A DNA stretch of 5,904 nt from positions 1 to 5,904 of the forward strand of contig JANXXV010000938.1 of NCBI GenBank assembly GCA_025350445.1, in the 5' to 3' direction. The notes beneath the pieces are model-generated. The model made no database searches, was not told the origin of the DNA, and worked only from the letters and a program-made list of their open reading frames with translations. Made by a program: the position numbers and the translations under genes. This document shows positions 1-5,253 of the stretch, in pieces. Position 1 is the first letter of the stretch; each line of letters opens with the position of its first letter. The stretch comes from Bryobacteraceae bacterium. Lineage in GTDB: Bacteria > Acidobacteriota > Terriglobia > Bryobacterales > Bryobacteraceae.

Positions 1-467
1 TCCAAATGGTTTGTCGGCTCGTCAAGCAAGACCAGATCTGGACTGGCGATGACGGCCTGCGCGATGGCAAGCCGCTTGCGCCAGCCACCAGACAACGACA
101 GGGCACGGACGTCGGGGTCGCTAAAACCGAAACGGCTGAGCGTGATGTCAATGAGAGATTCACGCTCGTAATCTTCAAGGTGCAGCCCACCCAATGCAGC
201 ATCTAAAACGGCTGCAACGGTAATATCGGAGTCAAAAACCGGATCCTGCGGAACGTACCCGGTGGTCACCAGTTTACGAAGCGATACACCGCCGGAATCA
301 GGAGTCTGCACACCGGCAAGGATCTGGATGAGCGTGGACTTGCCAGCACCGTTCGGCCCGATGAGACCGATGCGCTCCCCTTCCGAGATGGTCAGTGATA
401 TATTTTCAAATAGCGGACGAGCGCCGAAGGTTTTGCTGATGGATTGACAACTGATGAGCAGGGACAT
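1..467 (-). CDS. ABC-F family ATP-binding protein (Uup/EttA type), N-terminal part, runs off the left edge
   Basis: The leftward frame opening with ATG at 467 gives 155 codons before the window ends, so the gene is partial at its 3' side. It shows one ABC ATPase domain in order: Walker A GPNGAGKST (residues 37-45), Q-loop region YVPQD (71-75), ABC signature LSGGWRKR (125-132) and Walker B LLDEPTNHLD (from 147, cut by the edge). The LSGGW signature and the DEPTNHLD Walker B are typical of ABC-F proteins, which carry two ATPase domains and no membrane domain and act on ribosomes. No transmembrane segment is seen. The second ATPase domain and the inter-domain linker that would separate Uup, EttA and resistance-type members lie outside the window, so the subfamily is open. 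The start is chosen because MSLLISCQSISKTF matches the usual beginning of the domain; the ribosome binding site before it is weak. The gene is divergent from the cold-shock gene. Confidence 0.93.
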   Translation of the reverse strand, partial: MSLLISCQSISKTFGARPLFENISLTISEGERIGLIGPNGAGKSTLIQILAGVQTPDSGGVSLRKLVTTGYVPQDPVFDSDITVAAVLDAALGGLHLEDYERESLIDITLSRFGFSDPDVRALSLSGGWRKRLAIAQAVIASPDLVLLDEPTNHL

Positions 468-554
468 TGCGGAAAAGGGTTTGAGAGTGGCTGAACCGTT
501 AGTCTAGCACCCAGCAAGGCCTCCACCCGAAGCCGGGCTTATGGTATCCTTCCT

Positions 555-571
555 ATGCGTCCTAGACGCGT
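555..571. promoter_or_regulatory. Inverted repeat in the cold-shock gene leader
   Basis: GCGTC (557-561) and GACGC (565-569) are perfect inverted arms around a 3-nt CTA centre. A further A-T pair and a wobble pair extend the stem to 555-571. It lies about 30 nt upstream of the cold-shock start codon, in the region divergent from the ABC-F gene. It could be an mRNA leader hairpin or a small operator. No convincing -35/-10 pair could be fixed nearby on either strand, so which of the two it is cannot be told from sequence. Confidence 0.35.
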
Positions 572-599
572 CAAAGTTTTATAGAAAAGGAATTAGTGA

Positions 600-803
600 A
601 TGAAAGAAACAGGTACAGTGAAGTGGTTTAACGCTGCGAAAGGTTTTGGATTTATCCAGCGTGAGAATGGGGAAGATGTTTTTGTGCATTTCAGTGCTAT
701 TGAGGCTTCTGGCTATCGCTCGCTTGACGAGGGCGCCAGAGTTCAGTTCACGGTGAAAAGCGGACCGAAGGGATTGCAGGCTGAGGATGTGGCCGCCGTT
801 TAA
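600..803 (+). CDS. CspA-family cold-shock protein
   Basis: This 67-residue protein has the full length of a single cold-shock domain, a cytoplasmic five-stranded beta-barrel that binds single-stranded RNA and DNA and melts RNA structure. Both nucleic-acid-binding motifs are present: RNP1 KGFGFI (14-19) and RNP2 DVFVHF (26-31), preceded by the canonical VKWFN (7-11). The ATG at 600 has a good ribosome binding site, AAGGAA at 587-592, 7 nt before it. A leader hairpin sits upstream (555-571) and a GC-rich hairpin follows the stop. The next gene, on the same strand, encodes another small RNA-binding protein. Whether this copy is cold-induced or constitutive cannot be read from the sequence, as the csp family contains both. 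Confidence 0.96.
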   Translation: MKETGTVKWFNAAKGFGFIQRENGEDVFVHFSAIEASGYRSLDEGARVQFTVKSGPKGLQAEDVAAV

Positions 804-810
804 CTTAAAT

Positions 811-836
811 GGAGCCGGCTTCGCGCCGGCTTCTTT
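811..836 (+). terminator. Hairpin between csp and the RRM gene, possible weak terminator or attenuator
   Basis: AGCCGGC (813-819) and GCCGGCT (825-831) form a perfect 7-bp GC-rich stem with a TTCGC loop; a wobble and a G-C pair can extend it to 9 bp. It is followed by TTCTTT, a short interrupted T-tract. It begins 7 nt after the csp stop and ends 35 nt before the RRM start. The imperfect T-tract suggests partial termination, which would let some transcripts continue into the RRM gene, or an mRNA-stabilising 3' hairpin. Confidence 0.55.
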
Positions 837-858
837 ACAGTTAACTCAAGAGTTTCAC

Positions 859-873
859 GAAGGACATCACTTG
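859..873 (+). promoter_or_regulatory. Ribosome binding site selecting a TTG start for the RRM gene
   Basis: GAAGGA at 859-864 lies 6 nt upstream of TTG at 871. This placement, together with the standard RRM opening (M)KNIFVG directly after the TTG, fixes the start here and not at the in-frame ATG at 787, which would overlap the end of csp and translate through the hairpin. Confidence 0.75.
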
Positions 874-1275
874 AAAAACATATTTGTGGGAAGCCTTAGT
901 TTTAACGCCACGGAAGACGACCTGAGACAACTGTTCGGGCAGCATGGAACCGTGGAGCGAGCCAGTATCCTGATGGACCGCGAGACAGGCCGTTCGCGCG
1001 GTTTCGGATTTGTGGAAATGTCAAACGATAGTGAAGCCGAAGCAGCGATCGCCGCGCTGAATGGAGCCAACCATCTGGGCCGTACGATCAACGTGAACGA
1101 AGCCCGTCCGAAAGGCGAAGGCGGCGGCAGCGGTCCACGCGGCGGCGGCGGATATGGCGGTGGCGGTGGTGGCCGGCCGAGTGGCGGCGGTGGTGGCGGG
1201 GGCGGGGGCCGCAAAGGCGGACAGCAGGACGATTATCGCGGCCAGGCACGGCAACCCCGGGAACCTCGCTGGTAG
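871..1275 (+). CDS. Small RRM-domain RNA-binding protein with glycine-rich tail
   Basis: This is a 134-residue protein. An RNA recognition motif occupies residues 1 to about 80, with RNP2 IFVGSL (4-9) and RNP1 RGFGFVEM (43-50) carrying the aromatic residues that stack on RNA bases. From about residue 82 to 120 the chain is a low-complexity Gly/Arg tail with an RGGGGYGGGGGGR stretch, ending in a charged, Arg- and Gln-containing tip. This architecture matches the bacterial Rbp proteins known in cyanobacteria and other phyla, where some are cold-regulated and act as RNA chaperones or in RNA localisation; that role is inferred from the family. The start is TTG at 871, supported by its ribosome binding site. 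It lies 67 nt after csp on the same strand, with a hairpin between them. The glycine tract is encoded by a nearly pure G-rich coding strand (1137-1209), which could form RNA structure and is prone to length change. Confidence 0.92.
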   Translation: MKNIFVGSLSFNATEDDLRQLFGQHGTVERASILMDRETGRSRGFGFVEMSNDSEAEAAIAALNGANHLGRTINVNEARPKGEGGGSGPRGGGGYGGGGGGRPSGGGGGGGGGRKGGQQDDYRGQARQPREPRW

Positions 1276-1440
1276 GCAGTGGCGCTCCTCTAACTAACTG
1301 CTACGCAACACGCTGAGACTTCACAGCCTGAGACTTTGCAGCCGGCTTAGGAGCGGCACCGGGAAACCGCTTGACGGTTGATGGGCGCCGCTCAGCCGCG
1401 CATTACGGGCTGCCGGGAAATCCCCTCTTTCCGCGATCGC
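1276..1440. other. Intergenic stretch, no gene recognised
   Basis: No frame here has both a plausible start and recognisable protein features. The leftward strand has a short open stretch ending at a TAG near 1306 that reads like an Ala/Lys/Pro-rich C-terminal tail (APKPAAKSQAVKSQ), but a stop lies only about 33 codons upstream, so at most it is a gene remnant. A 15-bp imperfect direct repeat lies inside (1312-1341). No clear terminator for the RRM gene was found. Confidence 0.4.
1312..1341. repeat. 15-bp imperfect direct repeat, two tandem copies
   Basis: The unit is (G/C)CTGAGACTT followed by CACAG in the first copy (1312-1326) and TGCAG in the second (1327-1341). The copies differ at three positions. 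It lies in the gene-poor stretch before the decayed ahpD and has no evident function. Confidence 0.6.
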
Positions 1441-1967
1441 ATGTCAGCCGGATTACCGGCGGTGGTGCGCTTGCGAACGCAGGCTCAGAGCTATCGTGCG
1501 AACCTGTTAGGAGGGAGACCGAACTCACCGATCAACGGATCTGGGGCACGGTCGTTGCCTGCGCCCTTGCTTCGCGCAACATGAAAGTGTACGAAACACT
1601 CTCCACCGAGGCGGGTCAACGTCTTTCCCCGCAAGCAATGGAAGCGGCGAAAGCCGCTGCCACGCTGATGGGAATGAACAATATCTATTACCGTTTTCTC
1701 CATTTGACGTCTAACAGCAAGTGCGCGGCTATTCCAGCGCGGCTGCGAATGAAAGGCATCCGGACTCATGGAATCTAGCACAACGACTTCGAGTTGTGGT
1801 GGGTGGCGGTATCCGCGGTGAATGGCTGTGGCGCATGCGTCGAATCGCACCAGCAGGGTCTGGTGGATCGCGGCGTCGGCGAAGAGACGATTCTGGCGGT
1901 GGTGCGGATTGCCGCTGTGGTTCATGGCCTGGCTGGGGTTTTCGATGCGGAGGCAACCGCTTCCTAA
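1441..1967 (+). pseudogene. ahpD: Decayed AhpD-family alkylhydroperoxidase (carboxymuconolactone decarboxylase superfamily)
   Basis: AhpD is a thiol-dependent hydroperoxide-reducing enzyme that regenerates peroxiredoxin AhpC. Two lesions separate three readable parts. The N-terminus lies in one frame from a possible ATG at 1441, where QAQSYRANL (to 1506) resembles the family's YAKDIKLNL. The body continues in another frame from about 1521 with TDQRIWGTVVACALASRN, LMGMNNIYYRF and IPARLRM. An in-frame TAG at 1776-1778 then interrupts it, and the same frame continues to a TAA at 1965-1967. Set against M. tuberculosis AhpD recalled from memory, the TAG replaces one residue with no further indel. 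The downstream part keeps DFELW (Glu118 equivalent), NGCGAC (Cys130 and Cys133) and the His137 position. The frame change falls between 1507 and 1523, where the segment is about 7 nt shorter than in the M. tuberculosis protein. AGGAGG at 1509-1514 has no start codon after it. A product from either part would lack essential regions. A sequencing error would have to explain two separate lesions, so true decay is more likely. Confidence 0.8.
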
Positions 1968-1983
1968 AAAGGAGATCACATTG
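1966..1983 (+). promoter_or_regulatory. Ribosome binding site selecting a TTG start for the PPOX-like gene
   Basis: AAAAAGGAG (1966-1974) lies 6 nt before TTG at 1981. It overlaps the TAA that ends the ahpD remnant, so the two genes were probably once co-transcribed. No ATG or GTG lies at a suitable distance, and the longer in-frame ATG at 1822 would translate antisense-like sequence across the ahpD active-site region. Confidence 0.75.
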
Positions 1984-2490
1984 ATTACAGAGAACGGTAC
2001 TAGCCGGCAGGACGTTATCAGGAAGCTTGGAGAATTGATTAAAGCTACCAAGGTTGGAATGTTGACCACGGTGGCGGATGAGGAAGGGACGCTGCGTAGC
2101 CGGCCCATGGCAACGCAGCACGTGGAGTTCGACGGCGACTTATGGTTTCTGACGAGCATCGACTCACCGATAGCGAGTGAGATCGAAAAAGACCACCGCG
2201 TGAACGTCAGCTACGCCGATTTGGGCGAAAACCGGTACATCTCAGTTTCAGGCACGGCCCGCGTGATGCGCGATCAAAAAAAGATCAAGGCCTTGTGGAG
2301 TCCATGGTACAAAGCTTGGTTTCCCAAAGGGGCGGATGATCCGTCGATCGCGTTGCTCCGGGTGCAGGTGGATAGCGCCGAATACTGGGACGGCCCTTCC
2401 AGCACAATTGTGCAGCTTGCCGGGTTCGTGAAGGCGCTGGCAACCGGGGAGCAATTCAAAGGCGGCGAACACGAGAAGATTTCGCTCTAA
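1981..2490 (+). CDS. Pyridoxamine 5'-phosphate oxidase-related FMN-binding protein (general stress protein 26 type)
   Basis: The 169-residue protein has the size of the family of single-domain split-barrel flavoproteins. Visible family features are the strand and FMN-phosphate region LRSRPMATQ (38-46), DGDLWFLTS (51-59), the VNVSYAD strand (74-80), the RYISVSGTARV strand (85-95), and the long conserved LWSPWYKAWFPKG block (105-117). Family members bind FMN or F420 and are linked to stress response; the substrate is usually unknown, and this protein should not be called PdxH. The TTG start is fixed by its ribosome binding site. It sits directly behind the decayed ahpD, suggesting an old oxidative-stress pair of which only this member is intact. 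Its stop is 2 nt from the stop of the opposing DUF2461 gene, leaving no room for a separate terminator. Confidence 0.92.
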   Translation: MITENGTSRQDVIRKLGELIKATKVGMLTTVADEEGTLRSRPMATQHVEFDGDLWFLTSIDSPIASEIEKDHRVNVSYADLGENRYISVSGTARVMRDQKKIKALWSPWYKAWFPKGADDPSIALLRVQVDSAEYWDGPSSTIVQLAGFVKALATGEQFKGGEHEKISL

Positions 2491-2492
2491 GA

Positions 2493-3203
2493 TCACGCGC
2501 GCTCGATCAATAATGGATCGCGAACGCGGGCTGCCCGCTTCACCAGCGGCTCATTCAGAAAAGTCACGAACGGGATCAGCAGCCGGATTCTTTTCAGCAC
2601 TTCGGGTACGAAGGCGTCTGTGATTGCCAATTGCGGATCGAGCGAAGTCCGCAGCAGCCATTGTTTTCGTTTTAACAGGTCGACCGCTTTGTGATCGGGA
2701 TCGAAGCCCTGCGGTGCGCGCTGGAGCAGGTCTCCACGGAGATCGCCGAAACAATCCAGCAACGGTTTCGCTTTCAGGATCTTTGCCAGGCGCGCGTGAT
2801 GTTCCGCCATGTGCTGGCGCAATGCAAGCAGTTCCGGAGGCGTCGGCATATATGATCCACCGGCGACGACTGTCTCGGCGGCGGACAGCGAAATATAGAG
2901 CACGGCGCCTCCTTTTCTGTCGGCCCGTTGTTGCCAAAAGAGAGCGGAGGCGTTCGTTTTGTAAGGCGTCTTATCGTGCGCAAACCGGGTGTCGCGGTAG
3001 ATGCGGAAGATTGCCTTCTTCGGCTCGGTGACGAATGCGGGCGCCGTGGTCGCCAATTCCCGATTCACCGTTTCGATGAGTTCGAGCATCGGCGTCTTCA
3101 CGAGTTCCTCATATAGAGCCTTTCGCGGCTGGAACCAATCCCGGTCATTGTGCTTCTTGAGGTCCCGCAGAAACTTCAACGACTGCGCTGAGAAGAGAGG
3201 CAT
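2493..3203 (-). CDS. DUF2461 domain-containing protein (TIGR02453 type), function unknown
   Basis: This leftward gene encodes 236 residues, about the usual length for the family. Recognisable blocks are the N-terminal FLRDLKKHNDRDWFQPRK (11-28), the central FRIYRDTRFAHDKTPYKT (66-83), and YISLSAAETVVAGGSYMP (103-120). The FRIYRDTRFxxDKxPYK block is the family's signature. No signal peptide or membrane segment is seen, so it is probably cytoplasmic. The biochemical role of DUF2461 proteins is not established, and I infer none. The start at 3203 (MPLFSAQSLKFL) is chosen because the DUF2461 fold begins immediately after it; the frame stays open further upstream, but only as the antisense of the dehydratase gene. 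The ribosome binding site is poor: only a purine run abuts the ATG. The gene is convergent with the PPOX-like gene and divergent, by 60 nt, from the dehydratase gene. Confidence 0.9.
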   Translation of the reverse strand: MPLFSAQSLKFLRDLKKHNDRDWFQPRKALYEELVKTPMLELIETVNRELATTAPAFVTEPKKAIFRIYRDTRFAHDKTPYKTNASALFWQQRADRKGGAVLYISLSAAETVVAGGSYMPTPPELLALRQHMAEHHARLAKILKAKPLLDCFGDLRGDLLQRAPQGFDPDHKAVDLLKRKQWLLRTSLDPQLAITDAFVPEVLKRIRLLIPFVTFLNEPLVKRAARVRDPLLIERA

Positions 3204-3263
3204 CTCTCTATTCTGTGACACGATTTCCGACAACGCGCCCCATGGTCTGATACAGTTTTTTCC
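3204..3263. promoter_or_regulatory. Divergent promoter region, DUF2461 gene / dehydratase operon
   Basis: These 60 nt must hold the promoters of two divergent genes unless the operon is read from within a neighbour. Rightward, TACAGT at 3251-3256 resembles a -10 element and lies only 7 nt before the ATG at 3264, with no ribosome binding site between. No good -35 match is present at the right spacing. This is weak evidence and only the location is well supported. Confidence 0.35.
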
Positions 3264-4505
3264 ATGATTATAAAACCCAGCCGCAGATCCGTGGTTGCCG
3301 GTATTTTCACCGGCGCCGGCATGACAGCGTTCGCGCCCGCGCAGGCACTGGCCCAATCGAAAGGCAACAACGCACCAATCACTCCGAAAGAGAAGCTCAC
3401 CATCACCAAGCTGGAAACATTCCTCGTGAAACCCCGGTGGATGTTTCTGAAGATTCACACCAACGTGGGCATCGTGGGCCTTGGCGAACCTATCACTGAG
3501 GGCCGGGCGCTCACATGCCAGACGGCCGTCAAAGAAATTGAGCCGTATTTGATCGGCAAAGATCCACGCATGGTGACGCATCACTGGCAGGCGATTTACC
3601 GCCACGCGTTTTATCGCGGCGGACCGATCCTTACCAGCGCGCTCAGCGGCATCGATCAGGCATTGTGGGACATCAAGGGAAAAGCGCTGGGTGTTCCGGT
3701 TTACGAATTGCTGGGCGGCCCCACGCGGAACAAAGTTCGGGTTTACTCGCACGCGAACTCGCCGGCTCAGATCACGGCGGACTTAGCCAAAGGATTTACA
3801 GCGTTCAAGACCGGCCCCGCTAAGTTGAACCGCAAGCCTTCGCACTATATCGAAACGCCGAAAGCGGTGCAGTATGCGGTGGAGCGATTCGCCGAACTGC
3901 GCAAGACTGCGGGCGACGAATGCGATATCGCGATCGACTTTCACGGCGCCATCAGCCCGGCTACCGCGAAGCTGCTGATCAAGGGCCTGGAACCCTATAG
4001 CCCGATGTTTGTGGAAGAGCCCTGTCAGGCGCAGAATCACGATGTGATGGCCGAGATTGCGCGCGGCACTCACCTTCCCATCGCCACCGGTGAGAGGGTG
4101 TTTACCAAGTGGGGCTTCCGCGAAGTGCTGGAGAAGAAAGCCGCCGTTGTTTTGCAGCCCGATCTGTGCCACGCCGGGGGCATCACGGAAGTGCGTCTGA
4201 TTGCCGGGATGGCCGAGGCGTATTACGCAACCGTGGCCCCGCACAATCCGCTGGGGCCTATTTCACTGGCGGCAGGCGTGCAGATTGCCGCCTCCATTCC
4301 GAACTTTCTTTGCCAGGAGCAAGTAAGCCTGGGCGAGGGATATATCAAGCAGCCGTTCACGGTGAGCAAGGGCTACCTGGCGCTGCCGACCGCGCCGGGG
4401 CTGGGCATTGAACTGGATGAGAACGCGATGGCGGACAAGATCGGGCACGATTGGAAAAACCAGGAAGCCTACGATGCCGACGATGGCAGCGTAGTGGATT
4501 GGTAA
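3264..4505 (+). CDS. D-galactonate dehydratase-like enolase superfamily protein with Tat signal
   Basis: This is a 413-residue protein of the mandelate racemase/enolase superfamily, which removes the alpha-proton of a carboxylate sugar acid and eliminates water. Compared from memory with E. coli DgoD, the catalytic residues fall at a constant offset of 42: metal ligands Asp225 (in DFHG), Glu251 (in VEEP) and Glu277 (in GER), general acid/base His227 and His327 (in APHNPLG), and Glu352 (in QEQ). Blocks such as RWMFLKI (58-64), FYRGGPIL (116-123), GIDQALWDIKGK (129-140) and LQPDLCHAGGITE (297-309) also match DgoD. D-galactonate to 2-keto-3-deoxygalactonate is the best guess, though related aldonates cannot be excluded. 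Unlike cytosolic DgoD, it has about 40 extra N-terminal residues: twin arginine SRRSVVAG (6-13), a hydrophobic stretch and AQALA (26-30) as a signal-peptidase site, suggesting export by the Tat route. The aldolase gene follows. The start has no visible ribosome binding site but gives a complete signal peptide. Confidence 0.88.
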   Translation: MIIKPSRRSVVAGIFTGAGMTAFAPAQALAQSKGNNAPITPKEKLTITKLETFLVKPRWMFLKIHTNVGIVGLGEPITEGRALTCQTAVKEIEPYLIGKDPRMVTHHWQAIYRHAFYRGGPILTSALSGIDQALWDIKGKALGVPVYELLGGPTRNKVRVYSHANSPAQITADLAKGFTAFKTGPAKLNRKPSHYIETPKAVQYAVERFAELRKTAGDECDIAIDFHGAISPATAKLLIKGLEPYSPMFVEEPCQAQNHDVMAEIARGTHLPIATGERVFTKWGFREVLEKKAAVVLQPDLCHAGGITEVRLIAGMAEAYYATVAPHNPLGPISLAAGVQIAASIPNFLCQEQVSLGEGYIKQPFTVSKGYLALPTAPGLGIELDENAMADKIGHDWKNQEAYDADDGSVVDW

Positions 4506-4561
4506 TGTCGATTGGTAATGTCGATTGGTAATGTCGATTGGTAGACTCGATTGGTAAGATC
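4497..4561 (+). repeat. 13-bp tandem repeat, five copies, spanning the dehydratase stop codon and the gap to the aldolase gene
   Basis: The unit is GATTGGTAATGTC. Copies 1-3 (4497-4509, 4510-4522, 4523-4535) are identical; copy 4 (4536-4548) and copy 5 (4549-4561) diverge after GATTGGTA, reading GACTC and AGATC. Copy 1 holds the last two codons and stop of the dehydratase gene (Asp-Trp-TAA), so the array looks like an expansion of the gene's own 3' end. Each perfect copy contains TAATG, an overlapping stop-start. The three resulting ATGs (4505, 4518, 4531) open eight-codon frames (MSIGNVDW twice, then MSIGRLDW), each closed by a later copy. The array ends 6 nt before the aldolase ATG. Confidence 0.95.
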
Positions 4562-4567
4562 AAAGCA

Positions 4568-5230
4568 ATGAGTCAAAAGTCTATTCTTTCTTCGATCGTT
4601 GAGATTGGCGTGGTGCCCGTGGTCCGCACCACATCGGCCGAGGCGGCGATCAAGTCCATTGAAGCCATCTATCGCGGTGGCATTCTTACCGCTGAGATTA
4701 CGATGACGGTGCCCGGCGCCATCCGGGCACTGGAAAAGATTGCCGATCAGTTCGGCGATAAGATCATTCTCGGCGCCGGCACGGTTCTAGACCCCGAGAC
4801 GGCGCGGGCCTGCATGCTGGCGGGCGCGCAATTTTTCGTGACGCCCAGTCTGAACCTGGCCACCATTGAGATGGCCAAGCGCTATTCGAAGGCGATCTTC
4901 CCGGGCGCGCTCACACCCACCGAGGTTGTGGCAGCCTGGCAGGCGGGCGCGGACGCTGTGAAAGTATTTCCGTGCGGCGCCATGGGCGGAGCGAAGTACA
5001 TTAAGGCTCTAAAGGGCCCGTTCCCGCAGATCGAAATGATTCCGACGGGCGGTGTGAATTTGGAAACGGCCGGCGATTTTCTGAAAGCCGGTGCGTGTGC
5101 CGTGGCGGTTGGCGGGGAATTGATTGACCCGCAAAGCATCAAAGAAGGCAAGTACGAAGTATTTGAAGAGCGGGCGAAGCAATATCTGGCGGCTATCCGC
5201 AAGGCTCGGGCGGAAATGAACGCCGGCTAA
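4568..5230 (+). CDS. 2-keto-3-deoxy-6-phosphogluconate/galactonate aldolase (Eda/DgoA family)
   Basis: This 220-residue class I aldolase cleaves 2-keto-3-deoxy-6-phospho-sugar acids to pyruvate and glyceraldehyde 3-phosphate in the cytosol. Family features by residue are Glu43 in AEIT (Eda Glu45 equivalent), GAGTVLDPE (69-77) with Thr72, FPGALTPTE (111-119), the Schiff-base Lys132 in VKVFP (131-135), YIKALKGPFP (144-153), and the phosphate-binding PTGGV (159-163). The position of Eda Arg49 is Thr47, and an Arg (Arg20) sits where DgoA has one. Together with YIKALK this points towards the DgoA (KDPGal) side, in keeping with the preceding galactonate dehydratase homologue. The step between them, phosphorylation by a KDGal kinase, is not encoded here. 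ATG at 4568 is preferred; the in-frame TTG at 4538 would add ten residues encoded by the repeat. The ribosome binding site is poor, so translation may depend on coupling through the repeat. Confidence 0.9.
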   Translation: MSQKSILSSIVEIGVVPVVRTTSAEAAIKSIEAIYRGGILTAEITMTVPGAIRALEKIADQFGDKIILGAGTVLDPETARACMLAGAQFFVTPSLNLATIEMAKRYSKAIFPGALTPTEVVAAWQAGADAVKVFPCGAMGGAKYIKALKGPFPQIEMIPTGGVNLETAGDFLKAGACAVAVGGELIDPQSIKEGKYEVFEERAKQYLAAIRKARAEMNAG

Positions 5231-5253
5231 GCTGGTACACTTTAGGATCAGAC

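Noticed and set aside
6..447. Short rightward open frames in the left end
   Set aside because: They are antisense to the ABC-F gene, whose Walker A, signature and Walker B motifs are all legible on the other strand.
867..1254. Proline- and alanine-rich leftward open frames opposite the RRM gene
   Set aside because: They are the complement of the glycine codon tract and have no start signals or domain features.
1377..1425. HYGLPGNPL encoded at about 1395-1421, resembling the GLPGNP motif of molybdopterin enzyme MoeA
   Set aside because: Only this short motif matches; flanking sequence would need several frame changes, and the adjacent region is better explained as the ahpD N-terminus.
1509..1514. 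AGGAGG as a ribosome binding site for a shortened AhpD
   Set aside because: No ATG, GTG or TTG in the body frame follows at usable distance; it lies within the old coding sequence at the frame-change site.
1822..1980. In-frame ATG at 1822 as a longer start of the PPOX-like gene
   Set aside because: The extra 53 residues are an out-of-frame reading of the ahpD active-site region, rich in Trp and Arg, and the TTG at 1981 has a proper ribosome binding site.
2493..3752. 419-codon leftward open frame extending the DUF2461 gene across the dehydratase 5' half
   Set aside because: The part beyond 3203 is antisense to a well-supported enolase-superfamily gene and shows no family features; the DUF2461 domain begins at the methionine at 3203.
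4497..4561. The 13-bp array as a CRISPR or plasmid iteron set
   Set aside because: There are no spacers, the units are contiguous, and the array starts inside the coding end of a chromosomal metabolic gene with no replication gene nearby.
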